This document shows positions 1 to 33,400 of a DNA stretch of 64,000 bases, in pieces (positions within the stretch are counted from its first letter, which is position 1; every line of letters begins with the position of its first letter). The translations under genes were made by a program, and so were the position numbers. The notes below the pieces were generated by a model. That model was not told the DNA's origin and searched no databases. It saw nothing but the letters and a program-made list of their open reading frames with translations. This stretch comes from Leptodactylus fallax (taxonomy: Eukaryota; Chordata; Amphibia; Anura; Leptodactylidae), in the NCBI GenBank assembly GCA_947044405.1, contig CAMRHE010000055.1, forward strand, positions 428,501-492,500, in the 5' to 3' direction.

Positions 1-255
1 TTTAGCGTTCATGTAGATCAGGGTCTACTAGCCAAGTGGGTGGTAACTGTGGTTTTGGAAATTGCGCATGTCATTTATACCTACAGAAACGGTGGCGGTT
101 TCCCTATAAGTATAATGGAATCAGAATGTCCATAGAGGAAACTGAGGACTTTCCATGAAAAATCGCTGCAGGAAAAAACACAATGCTTTGCTGCCTCGGT
201 TTTTCCTGCAGCACTTTTTTGCTGCAGCCCGGTATGTGGGGCTTTAGCCTCAGAC
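1..255. mobile_element. Fragments of two hairpin (MITE-like) elements
   Basis: Bases 24-49 carry the core GGGTCTACTAGCCAAGTGGG, shared with the palindromic elements at 13921-14300, 15964-16246 and 38081-38440. Bases 225-255 read GTGGGGCTTTAGCCTCAG, resembling the terminal repeat of the family at 17661-17880. Both are incomplete. The stretch lies in an STK32C intron and shows no exon. Confidence 0.4.
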
Positions 256-501
256 TGACTTTAACCATACTGAAAGTAGTCTTCATAAATTTTTTATTTT
301 TATTGAGACAAAAATAACAGTCTTTAAATTTACAAATTATTAAATTTAAGCATTTTTCATGCTGCTCAGGGAAAGTTTGGTAAATTAGATTTCTAATATT
401 TCACAATGCAGATCCATGTATGTAACGTAATACCTTGTGGCTAATGGAAATACATATGATCTGCTGAACATCAAGATAACATTTGTTTTATTATGTTGCA
501 G

Positions 502-22107
<21,606 letters not shown>

Positions 22108-22850
22108 TTATCCAGCTCCTGGGAACCTGATCCTGACGCTTCAGAGGTCACAGATGTCATTCTCAGGTTGCATAAATGAAGACTTAATGAAACGGAAATC
22201 CACTGGGCAGCGAAACATTCTGCGTGAAACTATCAAAATACAAGGTGCACTTAGCAATTCTAATCTGATTCCTTGATGCTTCTCTTTCTATACATCGGTT
22301 GTGATTTTTACAGGGGAGTGTGAGAGGATGGAGGATCTCAGATCCAGTTACATTATATCTAAAGATGCCTTTTCACTACATCGAGCAGTTAATGTGAGAG
22401 GTTTATGCTTTTTCCAGTCATTGCACTGGCGTAGCTTGTAAGAGAGAGTGCATCGGTGTAATAGGACATACCGCCATGATATGTACTGGTATAGGAATCA
22501 AAGGGACGCAGATATTAGCTGGTGCAACCATTCAGAAGGACAATTTGTGACTCAGGATTGTCTGGGAAACATGGCTGCCTAGCACTGTTTTGCTCAGTAA
22601 AGCATTCCCTTCCCCGGCAACCATTCGGAGGTTTGCATCTACCTACCTATGTACGGATAAGTTTATACAAGAACCCTCCACCCAAATCTAAGACCTGGCT
22701 GACCCTTCTGGAGGAAAAGTACAGACCCTGGTGGGTATTTCATAAATTTCATCCATCCCTAACACCATTTTTTTTTCTTGGCTTGTATATTAATGAACTA
22801 AATGACATTTTTAATTCAACTATTGAATAAAGTATCGGAAATTGTATTTC
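22108..22850 (+). other. STK32C: STK32C 3' UTR (probable)
   Basis: About 720 bases from the stop to the first AATAAA. No coding sequence is seen. The extent is inferred from the signal only. Confidence 0.5.
22826..22831 (+). terminator. Candidate polyadenylation signal of STK32C
   Basis: AATAAA in TATTGAATAAAGTATCGG is the first canonical signal downstream of the stop codon. Confidence 0.5.
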
Positions 22851-23235
22851 TGCCTCTTCTAGTATGGACTTCATGAATCTGTATAAGTCATTGCATGGCT
22901 GTAGGCTACTGATCTCTCTTTATGGGTTTGTTTCATAGTCCTCTACACCCAGAGCACAAAACATATAAATTCAATATAAAGTGTTACATAGTATCTCCAG
23001 CAATAGTTGGAGAAATACTGCCATCTAGTGACTACTATGCAGTCTGTCAACTTGACTGTACAACAGCCGCTATGCAGCACAGTGGCTTCCAGAGGTAACG
23101 CAAAGGTGTTGTCTTATGTTGTAAACCCCTGGTGGCTTCCAAATCTTTTTAGAACCCCAAACCAGTGGATTATCCATTATGCATCTATTCCGTTTTTAAT
23201 TGTCAGTGACAAAAACGGATGGGTCTTTGCTGCTA
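22851..23235. other. Intergenic DNA, nothing recognised
   Basis: Between the putative STK32C poly(A) signal and the repeat pair at 23236. No gene or clear repeat. Confidence 0.4.
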
Positions 23236-23577
23236 TATATAATACATACACATAGGAAGATTCTACTATTTGTTACTATCTATACATAATTGATCAAGCC
23301 TGTAAAAACCCATCTGCCATGACAAGGCAACACCATTCAGATGGGAAACTACACTAAAACATGCCTCTCCTTAACCCAGATCAGGTCAACAGTGTGAATA
23401 CCGGCAAGTAGGACCCAGCGATATGCTCCATTTCAGTAACATAGCCTTGGACAGAGGGAAGTCTCAGGTAGAATCTAAGAGTGTGCTCTGTTCCAATTAA
23501 AATCCTGTGCAAATAGCAGGCATGCAACAAGTCCACTAAAGGGGGCCACACCCCATATGCTATACACAACACAACAT
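23236..23577. repeat. Dispersed repeat, copy 1 of a local pair
   Basis: Shares long stretches with 23869-23960 and 24156-24395: GTTACTATCTATACATA, TGTAAAAACCCATCTGCCA, GGTCNACAGTGTGAA, CCTTGGACAGA and TTCCAATTAAA. It lacks the roughly 200-base arm present in the second copy. Confidence 0.6.
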
Positions 23578-23579
23578 TT

Positions 23580-23771
23580 AGGCTGTGGAAACTCAACTTT
23601 TTTTTTGTGTTTTTGGAGCCGAAGCCAAGTGACTACAAAAGGAATGGGAAATATATAGGAAGCTGCTTATACTTCCTTCTGCTCAATCCACTCCTAGCTT
23701 TGGGTCAAAAAACTGCAGCAAAATCTGCAAAAAAAAAAAAGCTGTGTTTCCACCACATGGGGCCTCAGCCA
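23580..23771. mobile_element. Short hairpin MITE-like element, family A, copy 3
   Basis: The left end AGGCTGTGGAAACTCAAC and right end CCACATGGGGCCTCAGCC are imperfectly inverse. The interior GACTACAAAAGGAATGGGAA and CTGCAGCAAAATCTGCA match the other family-A copies. Confidence 0.65.
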
Positions 23772-23978
23772 TAGGCAGCACATCCTAATGTGAACAAGTG
23801 CAAGCTGCTATGGCAGTAATACTATAGTATATAAACAGTCTGCAATGCATTGCTGCTACAGTATTTATACACATAGGATTTGATACTATTAGTTACTATC
23901 TATACATAGAAATTTTTGATGGATCAAGCTTGTAAAAACCCATCTGCCACAACTAGATAGATACAAATACAAAAAAAT

Positions 23979-24564
23979 GCAGCAGCCTCTGACACAGCAC
24001 TAGGACATATAAAGAACAGAGATGGAAACTACATTATTGCCATAATTGGCACATATAGATAAACCAATATGGTCTATAGCCTAAATGTATAAATATTTCA
24101 GGTTCTTTGTTATACATATTTGATCAAACAGTAGGAAGCCCTGTACCTGCCCCAACAAGGCGACCTCATATAGGTAGGACCCCTACACTAAATAAACATA
24201 CCTCTCTTGGACCCAGAACAGGTCTACAGTGTGAACACAGGACAAGTAGGATCCAGAGCAACACTCTACTTAAAATAACCTTGGACAGATGGAAAACTGA
24301 AGGGCATCCTCTATTCCAATTAAATAGGCCTGTGCAAGTCCAATTGGAAGACACCACACCCCTCTTGCAATATGCATCCAAAACAATTCAATAAATTTGG
24401 GGCAGGTACAGGGCTTCCTACTGTTTGATCAAATATGCATATCCAAGAACCTGAAATATTTATGTATTTAGTCTATAGACCATATTGGTTTATCTATATA
24501 TGGCAATGTAGTTTCCATCTCTGTTCTTTATATGTCCTAGTGCTGTGTCAGAGGCTGCTGCAGT
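23979..24564. mobile_element. Long foldback element, arms about 170 bp, loop 243 bp
   Basis: The left arm (23979-24154) starts GCAGCAGCCTCTGACACAGC and ends GGAAGCCCTGTACCTGCCCC. The right arm (24398-24564) is its inverse complement, starting GGGGCAGGTACAGGGCTTCC and ending GCTGTGTCAGAGGCTGCTGC. Arms differ by scattered substitutions and a few short indels. The loop is the second copy of the 23236 repeat. Transcription of either strand would give a long, nearly perfect hairpin. Confidence 0.85.
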
Positions 24565-24654
24565 CACAAATACATATATTGTATTTATAAATATTATAAG
24601 CTGGCACCTGGTCACATTGGGATGTTTTTTTTGTACAGATAGATAAATAATTCC

Positions 24655-24758
24655 AAAAAAGATAAGCGGCACTCCAGCGAATAAGTGAAAAAGTGAGGTG
24701 AATTTATTGCCTCATACTGCAACGTTTCAGCTAATGTTGCATGAGCCTTTCTCAAGCC
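24655..24758 (-). mobile_element. Short retroelement-like fragment with AACGTTTCAGC motif
   Basis: On the - strand GGCTTGAGAAAGGCTCATGC is followed by AGCTGAAACGTTGCAG. This text is widespread in vertebrates and recalls a decayed hammerhead-type end, but the core CUGANGA is not intact. Confidence 0.35.
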
Positions 24759-26266
24759 AGATAGATAGATAGGTATGGGGAATGTGAGACAGGTCCTGTG
24801 GCCTTTGGTGGCACAATCTGAAAGTCCACATTTCCTGGAGCAGGGACTTCTACTTTCCTTCTCTCAGGAAGTATCAAAACAAATGTTACCTTTTTGCTGC
24901 TTCAATGTTCCGCATGCTGGAAACCTCATCAGGGGTCCCTCATTTAAGACCTTTCTGGACTGGCTAAGGAGCAATGTATGGCGGTGTATTAAGCAGTACA
25001 ACTAGTGACCTCCTGTGTGCAGCTCGGCCTCCACACCCAGCCTGTGGCTCCTCCTATACGGCTCCATTATACCTGCTCAGCCAGAAGCAATCTAATGCAG
25101 ATGCCCGGAGGTTCCTCACACTGAGGTATAGACAGGATTTCTAATGTATCGCCCATTGTCACCGCTCCCCTGCAAACAGTGCTAAAGAATAATGTGGAAG
25201 ACTTTTCAAGCTGCACAGTTAGAATCAGTAATGAAGGGGCCCTTAGTGGCAATTGCCCAGTTTGTCCCCCCCCCATGCCAACCCTGACTGTAGAACACAT
25301 TTTTACATTGCACATACAGGTGACCGGCAGGTGAAACTGGTGTTTGGCCCCCTTTGACCCTGTCCATTTCCATCCAGTCCCTAGGAAGCTCACTCAGTAA
25401 TAATGTCGTTCTTTGAGTAACATAGTGATGATGCCTCCTTTGTTCCCCCACGCAGTATAATGCCCCTTAGTTGCCCCCTCAAGTAATCCCCACAGCATAA
25501 TGCACCTTTATTGGCCTCCACACAGTATAATGCCCCTTAGGGCACCCCAGTATAAAGCTTCTTTAGTGGTTCCCATACAGTATAATACCCTCTTTGTACC
25601 TTCACATAGTGTAATGCCCCGTTAGTTCTCCCAACACAGTACAATGTCCCCTTAGTGGCCCCCATAATGTATAATATCAACTCTGACCCCAACACTGAAG
25701 TCTTGTTAGAAAAAGAATTTCACCTAGCTCCGTCCTCACAGAGATGTCTGCAGGTTTACCCTGGCTTGACCTGTCACTGGTTTGGTATAGAAAGCCACTG
25801 ACAACAGGGTGAATGGTGGAGCAGGAAGCTGATAGCTCTCTGCTCCACCATTGTATTCCATCTGCGTTGTATCTGCATCCTGAGGAGTTAAGATCATAAC
25901 ATGATGCTAGGACAGTGGGACTTGAAATTTGGGACAGTCCTGCTGGATCCAGGATGGCTGATGAGGCGCCCCCTGCTGCCATAGCGCTTGCTGCAGGTGC
26001 ACTATTTGCTCTTTGGTTAAAGTAGCCCTGGCCCATACTGCATTATTATACAAAGCCACCGCCCAGATGACTATTTAAAGGTCTGGTACTTAGCAAATGG
26101 CGGACCCACAGCTTTATAACCTGCTGTTATACAAAAACGATAAACTGGACAGTTTCTACAACAGCATTGGGCTAAATCTTTTCAGCAGTAACCATCACCT
26201 TTATAACAGCCATCCATTACTCTCTGCAGATTGAACAAAAACATCACAAGTGAATGTTTAACAAAC
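24759..26266. other. Intergenic DNA with repeat fragments and a degenerate array
   Basis: 25246-25291 contains GCAATTGCCCAGTTTGTCCC, an edge shared with 32560-32595. 25440-25680 is a degenerate tandem array. No gene is supported. Confidence 0.45.
25440..25680. repeat. Degenerate tandem array, about 30-bp unit, related to the 31-bp minisatellite
   Basis: The consensus is roughly CCCCTTAGTGGCCCCCACAC AGTATAATG, with about eight poor copies. This is close to the reverse complement of the unit at 8739-11254 (CCCCGCAGTGGCCCCCACAC AGCATTAGG). Same family, opposite orientation, not expanded. Confidence 0.6.
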
Positions 26267-26272
26267 TTTATT
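26267..26272 (-). terminator. Candidate distal polyadenylation signal of DPYSL4
   Basis: TTTATT on the + strand is AATAAA on the - strand, in the context TATTTATGAATAAAGTTTG. The sequence beyond it changes to repeat-rich DNA, as expected at a transcript end. Confidence 0.4.
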
Positions 26273-27117
26273 CATAAATACTGTAACAAAAAAATTCTAC
26301 TAACATGCATAGCTTAGCAAGATAATAAACCATATATAAGACTAAATGCTAACAGTGGTAGATATCCAGTCCAGTGTGCTTTAGAAAATATATCAGTAGG
26401 TAGTAAATAATACAGAAAGTGTAGTTATAACTAAATCCATCTCAGTATACCAAATGCAGACTAGCAAAATAATCAAAAACATTACCCCTAGGAAAATTAC
26501 AAATGTATGGCCACAGGTAAAACCTACATGATAATGGTCATATACAGTGAATGGGAATGGCGTACAAATACTCTCCTCTGTTCACATCGGATGTATCGAT
26601 GGTACCAATGATCACAATGACTTCTGAAACTTTTTGTTTTAGCATTTTTGCTTCGTCATGAAATTTATACTGTATCTGTCCTTTGTTAAACATATAGAAA
26701 AAATAGACCACTGAGGATTCTTATTATAATAGTCCTACTGAAAAAGATATGGATCTTCTACTACGGATCAAAATTGTTGGTTCTTACAAAATTGACAAAA
26801 AGTTTTCAAAGTAAGTTCTTCTCTATCAGCAAATCCCACTCCAGCCTGGCACCAGTGCCAATAGGTACCTACGGAAATGAAAAGTTGATAGACTTTTATG
26901 ACATGTCTGTAAGAGAGACTGGGTCACATTGGTGGTGGTCCGGGACTGTCACTACCCATGGCTATCCCCAACAGTCCCGTAGACTGAATGGAACAGTAGA
27001 TCATGTGGCTGACCACCGCTCCGCGCAAATGGGACTCCTGTTCTCGCGATCGATGGGGATCCTAGTGACTGGACCATCACCGATTCTGTTGATAAATGTT
27101 GCTTGTGGGCCAACCCC

Positions 27118-27676
27118 TTTAAAAGGAATGTGTCGCCAATTTTTTTTATAAATTTATTTATTAAAACCACATAGTGAAATGTATCATGTTTTCCAAATCA
27201 AAAATTTTTTGTACATGATTATGGGGCGGCCATCTTGCTTGAACTTCTCCTCTGCTCTGTTAACAGCATTTAGTAATATGCTTTACAGCATAGTCATGGC
27301 CATAGGCAGAAATAGTCTGGATCCGACTCACTGTGGTCTATGGGAGAGTTTTCTGGACATGCTCAGTGCATGGAGTGGGAGTGGATAAGCTGTTACATCA
27401 TCTATTGTCAGTAGTGGATGCAATGATGGGTCAGTGGTGCTATCTATAGAGGTGTATCTATTGTCTTGTTTACATAGAAAATCTCTAGAGAATTGACAAA
27501 TGTCATTCTCTTATTAGGCTTAGTAGTCAGAGTAAAAATTGCAGGAGTAAAAAATAAAAATCTAGATAGTGGCTTGGAAAATTAAAAAAATACACAAAAA
27601 TTCTTTAAAAATCTGTTTATAACATAAAAACTTGGTTTAAAAAGTAGGTAATTTTTGCTGACATATTCCCTTTAAC
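27118..27676. mobile_element. MITE-like element, about 560 bp (copy related to 47859-48433)
   Basis: The left end AAAAGGAATGTGTCGCCAAT and right end TTTTTGCTGACATATTCCCT are inverse. The interior contains CATGATTATGGGGCGGCCAT, CTGCTCTGTTAACAG and TAGTCATGGCCATA, found in inverse orientation at 48240-48340. Non-coding. Confidence 0.75.
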
Positions 27677-29199
27677 GCCCAACAGATTCTACGTAGACAT
27701 GGTCACCCTATCACTTAGTTTGTAGTGATGTGACCCTTCTGATATGCCTTATTGACATGTCATCAAAGCTTATCATGAGTTTTTTTTTATAAAATTTATG
27801 ATTATTACTTATTTTACCAATCCGCCAAGATTTGTAAGTGTTTTAGGGATGGTTTAACAATCCGCATTTATGGGTATCTCCAAGGGTTATCACAAAATAA
27901 AGAAAATAGCTTATCTATATATGTATATTTCAGGTAATTTAGTAGTTTTTTGGGTACTGGGTTAGACACATGCAAGTAAGGTATAGAGATAACGATATGT
28001 TCTATAGCAGAGTTATATGTGGAACATCATTAGGGCTCTGTTCACACACACCGTGGTTTCTGATTGCAGTGTAAGCCATGACACAGTACCAGATCCGTCA
28101 CACGGCTGACACCACTGAGGCCTGATGCAAATAACATTGTAGGTGTGAACAGAGCCTTACTTTCCAGAACTGAACTTTGGTTACAATTTAACACTATACA
28201 AGCCTTTGACTAAATCACTAGTCCGATACTTGGAATGTAGTAAACCTGAATTATTACTTCTCTTATCTTCTAGCTATTACAATACGATACTTTCTTCTTG
28301 GCAATATTTGTCCTTATGACATAAGTCAGTGCAATTACTTAAAGGGATACCGTACCTGTTACGATAAAAAGTTGGAGGCAGCCATTGTATGAGCTAAGAT
28401 AGAAGTCATCAAAATGAAGTCTATGGATTCATTATATGAGCTGTATACCTTATAGGCTTATGAATGAAGACTACAGCACTGCAAATACAAAGTGGGGGCG
28501 TTACTCATAGTAACCGGTCAGTTTACAATTGACCACATTGACCACTTAAAGGCGCACATTGGGGTAAGAGAGTTACTAGAATCGGAAGTATCAACACCTC
28601 GATTATAGCCTTTTTGTTTGTAGACACCACTAGGAAGAGCTGCTCACATATGGGTTTATATAACTAGTATTGAGTTCCATGACAACTGTAGAGAGCTCCC
28701 CTAGTGGTTGGTGCAGGTAGCCAGAATTTTATCATGCAATGACATGTATTCCTTAACCCTATTCTAGACCACGAAGCACAGTACTGCTAATTCCTTTACT
28801 ACCACTCCTAAACCATGCCGCTCTGTCTTTAATTCCCATAGGCCATAGTTGCCAACTGCCCAAAACTTGTTGGTACAGTTCCAAATTTCTGGAAACGATC
28901 TCACTAAATTTAGGTATGTTCTGAGATGAAAAGGGGTGTGGTTTATAAAAGCCCCATCCAGCTATGGTGGTGATGGTCCCACATGGTTTGGGGACAGACC
29001 GAGGAGCAGCTCGGGGGCTGGCACAGGGGCTGTTCAGGGGTGGGACTTAAACATCAACCTTAGTGTCTAATATAGTAATCTTCACAGACTATTTAGTACT
29101 CTAAATGGACAGTCTGTGGTTTTTTTTCTACACAGTACAGTCCTGTTATGGCCATGTTCAGACCTGTACAGATGTGTCATCCCTTACCTTTATGCAAAT

Positions 29200-29205
29200 T
29201 TTATT
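29200..29205 (-). terminator. Candidate proximal polyadenylation signal of DPYSL4
   Basis: TTTATT on the + strand is AATAAA on the - strand (GACAATAAAATTTGC), about 1.1 kb downstream of the stop codon. Confidence 0.3.
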
Positions 29206-30291
29206 GTCAATGTCTCACGATACAAATTAAATACATTATTGTGACAATCCAACAAAATCCTTAGGCTGAAATTCACATATAAACCACTAGGTGGCCACAA
29301 ACAGCATAAACAGAGTATTGCAAAATCACGTTGTTTTCAAAGCCAGTCATCTCCCATCACTTGTCTTTAGAGCCAGTAGGATAGGTAAGGAAGGACGCAT
29401 CTATAGCCATATGGACTTAAATGGTTGTCAGACTGTACTTTATGTAGTTTCTAGGCAGCCTGAAGTGCCACAGCATGTAGAATACAGAATGGAGAAGCTG
29501 TACAAACTTGGCTAAATATATATTTTGCAAAAATATGAATGAAATTATCTGTAGCAGTTTCAGTAGTGAAATGAGTTTTCTTAAGCGGTTGTCACTACTA
29601 AGACAATACACTACATTCTCATAAGTACCATCTCAGCTCACAAAATGACTGCCTGCAGTGTCCGTAGGTAACAATGGGACCTTAAAGAGGTCCGGCCAGC
29701 TTTCAGGCCTGTTTTAGTAAATACTAGTATTCCCCATAAAATAACACTTTTGGAACATCTGTTATCAGAACTCTGTGTTGTGCTGTTCCTCTGTTGCTCC
29801 TCTTGACAAGTATGAATGAATTGACAACTGGATATTACATTCCCCTATCCAATAAGATGTGCCTCGCTACACTCTACACTACACATTTATTGGATAGTCT
29901 CATACGGTTGTCAATTGATTCATAAGTTTTCAGGAGGAATAACAGAGGGACAGAACAATGCAGAAATAATGCTACAAGATTATTATGTCATGGGGAATAC
30001 AAGTATTTACTAAAAACAGACATGTCAGGAGTTGTGACGTGTCCTCTTTAAATGTCTCATCAGCATCACTATATCATAGCTAGTATCAATAACAATACAG
30101 TGTATAGCGCCCTCTATAGGTTTAAATTACTCCCCTGTAGACTTCCTACACAGGCGTGGATGACAATCAGAAGGGAACTTTGTTTCAAGATATTCTCTTT
30201 TTTTCACTTTCACAAAATCGTCATGCTGAATCTTGTGATTTCTCCTCCGTAGTTACACAACTCTGAAAACTGTAGTTACATCTGCGAAGTA

Positions 30292-30383
30292 CTATGAAAG
30301 TGACGTAATATTAGAACGACCACCAGGGGGTGCTACAATTTTTTGTGTCGTGCGTCTTGGTATATGGTCATCTGCTTGAGATC
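30292..30383 (-). CDS. DPYSL4: DPYSL4 last coding exon
   Basis: The acceptor on the - strand is ctcttccag. It encodes (G)[20 protein letters not shown] and then GRSNITSLS before TAG (30294-30292). The ending is shared by all CRMPs. Confidence 0.95.
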
Positions 30384-30418
30384 CTGGAAGAGAATGTTGA
30401 AATTTTTTGAGGATAAAT

Positions 30419-30459
<41 letters not shown>

Positions 30460-33400
30460 GTTACATGTAAAGACATAAATATACCTGACTATAGTCATAT
30501 AATATATTGTGGCTAAAAACACATCATCAAATGAAATAAAAACTGGTATACAAGGCATGATAAATTTCCCCATTGTATCTCCAGCTTCCTTGGTGATCTA
30601 AATAATACGTTGGAGGTGAATCCTGCAGCTACCGGGCCCCACTGACAAATCTGTACCAGCCCCCCAACTATAATGTATCATTTATATTACTGATATCCTC
30701 ATATTGGGAAGAGGCACCATATTCAGAGGACATGTCTGCACCCGTTCCTAACTGGCATAGCTTTCCGTTATAACCCACGCCAGCCATGGCTGGTTTTAGA
30801 CAAACTGTGGCCCTGGGCAAAATTAAAAGCGGAGCCCCAAATACTGATATACCAACAACGCCATCATATTTCCAGTGGCAGCCCCTTTCTGCCTCCAAAA
30901 CAGTAACAACCACCCTCCTTATGCCCACACACAATTCAAATAACCACCTTTGTACTGCTTAATAGATTTTTGCACCCCCCTCATCAGTTATTATAGCTCC
31001 TCATTATAAATAATAGACTCTGCCTATAAACAGTGTCCCTTATCAGTAATAGCCTCCCTTATAAATAATAGTGCTCCAATAATAATAATCACCCTTATTA
31101 ATAATAGCTCTCTCATGAATAATAGTTCACCATATAAATAATCGTCCACATTATCAATATTAGCCCTCTTATAAATAATAGCCCTCTTAATAATAATACC
31201 CTCTTATAAATAATAGCCCCTTTAACAATACTCTTTATAAAGTTTCCCTCTTATAAATAAAAACAACCACATTATAATAGCCACCTCCATTGATGTCCCC
31301 CCTTATTATAGGCCTATTATAAATCATTCTTCCCTTATATATAATAGCCCGCCTTATATGTCTCCCCCTTATAATAGCCCCTTTATATTTAATAGTTTCC
31401 TCCCTTATAAATAATAGCCCCCTTATATATAACAGTCTCCCCCTTATAATAATCCAGCTTATATATAATAGTTCCTCTCCTATAATAGCCCCCTTATATA
31501 TAATAGTCTCCCCATTATAAATAACAGTTCCCCATTTATATATAACAGACTCCTCCTTATATATAATAGTTCCTCCCTTACACATAATATCCCCTTATAT
31601 ATAATAGTTCCCCCTTATAATAGTTCTCTTATATATAACAGTCTCCCCCTTATAATAGCTCCCTTATATATAATAGTTCCTCTCCTATAATAGCCCCCTT
31701 ATATATAACAGTCCCCCCTTATACTAGCCCTCTTTATATATAATACTTCCTCCACTATAGTAGCCCCCTCCTTATATATAACGGTCCCCCCTTATAATAG
31801 CCCCCCTTATATACACAATAATTCCTCTCTTATAATAGCGCTCCGTATATAAAACAGTTCCTCCGTTATAAATAATAGCCCCCTTATATATATAGTAGTT
31901 CCTTTATAATAGCCCTCCCTATATATAATAGTCCCACTTATTTGTAATAGTTCTCCCCTTTAAGGGGGGCTATTATAAGGGGGAATTATTATTTATAAAG
32001 GTGCTGTTATAAGGGAGGAACTATAATACATAATGGGACTAATATAAGGGGAAAACAATTATATACAATAGCCCCCACCTTATATATACATGTCATCTCT
32101 TATAATAACCCCCTTATATATAACGGTTTCCCCTTACAAATAATACTTCACCCTTACAATAGCCCCCCTTATATTTAATAGCCCCCACTATAAATAATAG
32201 TTTTCCCCCTTAGCAGGTAATCCCTTTCCCTTACCAGAAAACAATAAGTCTTTTACTCACCTTACTGCGCTCCCACAATGAGCGGAGCAGCCGAGGACTC
32301 TCCCTGTAGTAGCGGAACAGGTGGCGCAATGTAGTCACGTCATCACGCCACCTGCGCCGCGACATCCCTTGCGTTACCAGCAGTCCTGTATGACAGAGCA
32401 GGGACTTTTCAGCTCCCTGCTCTATCATAGGGTTAAACTGTATCAGTGTGCACAGCACAGCACCCTGATACAGAAGTGGAGCTCCCGGGATTTAAGCCAT
32501 CAGGCTGAAAGCCTGATGCTCCGAATCCGGGGGCCCCTTTGGGGACGGGGGCCCTGGGCAATTGCCCAGTTTGCCTCCCTAACGCCAGCCCTGATGCCAG
32601 CTGTTTTCTCAGTGTTTGTGTGAATGTAGCTTTAGGCTCTGGGACCCAGGTGTGACTGCACCCCGTGCACCACTTCAGTTTGCACCCCTGCCTCTCTACC
32701 CATTTATCTTCCTCACTTCATAGACATGCAACCACAGCAGTGCAGGGTGTGTTGTTTTGGGCTCAATCTTTCCTGTGACCCACAGCCCCATGTAAATTGA
32801 CCCAGGCCCCCACCCTTGGACCCTGTACAACCCTGGATCTACAAACTTCACAGGTTAGTGTCAAGCACTGTGGCAGGCACTATGACCATGGCACTGCATG
32901 AGGGTATCTGGAAAGACTGAAAATTTGTATGGGGGAATGTGACACAATATTGTGATGCAAACAATATTAAAGAGGACCTTTCATGTCCTCTGACATCACT
33001 TGTGTTAGATACCGCTGGAAAGCTGACAGTTTTGATCAGCTTTGCCGGTATGTGCCTCGGTTGCAATGATATTGGTGCCATTAGTTTTGGCACTGATATC
33101 ATAGGGGCCGACCTTGCTGCTCAGCATTATCACTGGACGTTTCTCCTGATGGTACACTTCCATAACCTGGTACTACTGGGGGTGCTCCTCAACCCCCAGT
33201 GATGATGCTGAGCTGTAAGGTCCGCCATCCCTGACACTGCACGGATATCAGTGCCGAAACTAACAGTACCAATATCTCTGCAAATGGGGCACATACCAGC
33301 AAAGCTGATCAAAACTGTCAGCTTTCCAGCGGTATATAACACAGCCGATGTTAGAAGACAAAATGTCATCTTTAAAGGGTTTCTCCATTAAATACATTGT

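Larger units (their letters stand above)
26267..30291 (-). other. DPYSL4: DPYSL4 3' UTR or downstream DNA (extent uncertain)
   Basis: The sequence is AT-rich, has no competing gene and ends at a - strand AATAAA. It may be a roughly 4-kb 3' UTR, or transcripts may end near 29200. It carries a full MITE at 27118-27676 and a fragment near 28850-28920. Confidence 0.4.

Noticed and set aside
24655..24758. A second hammerhead ribozyme
   Set aside because: The GAAAC strand is present, but the CUGANGA strand is altered (CTTGAGAAAG). Kept only as a retroelement-like fragment.
25677..26036. 119-codon - strand frame
   Set aside because: It lies in repeat-derived DNA with no domain, no splice context and no family resemblance.
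31235..31585. 116-codon - strand frame with Ile-Tyr-Lys-Gly repeats
   Set aside because: It is a translation of the TA-rich tandem array, with no start context or domain.
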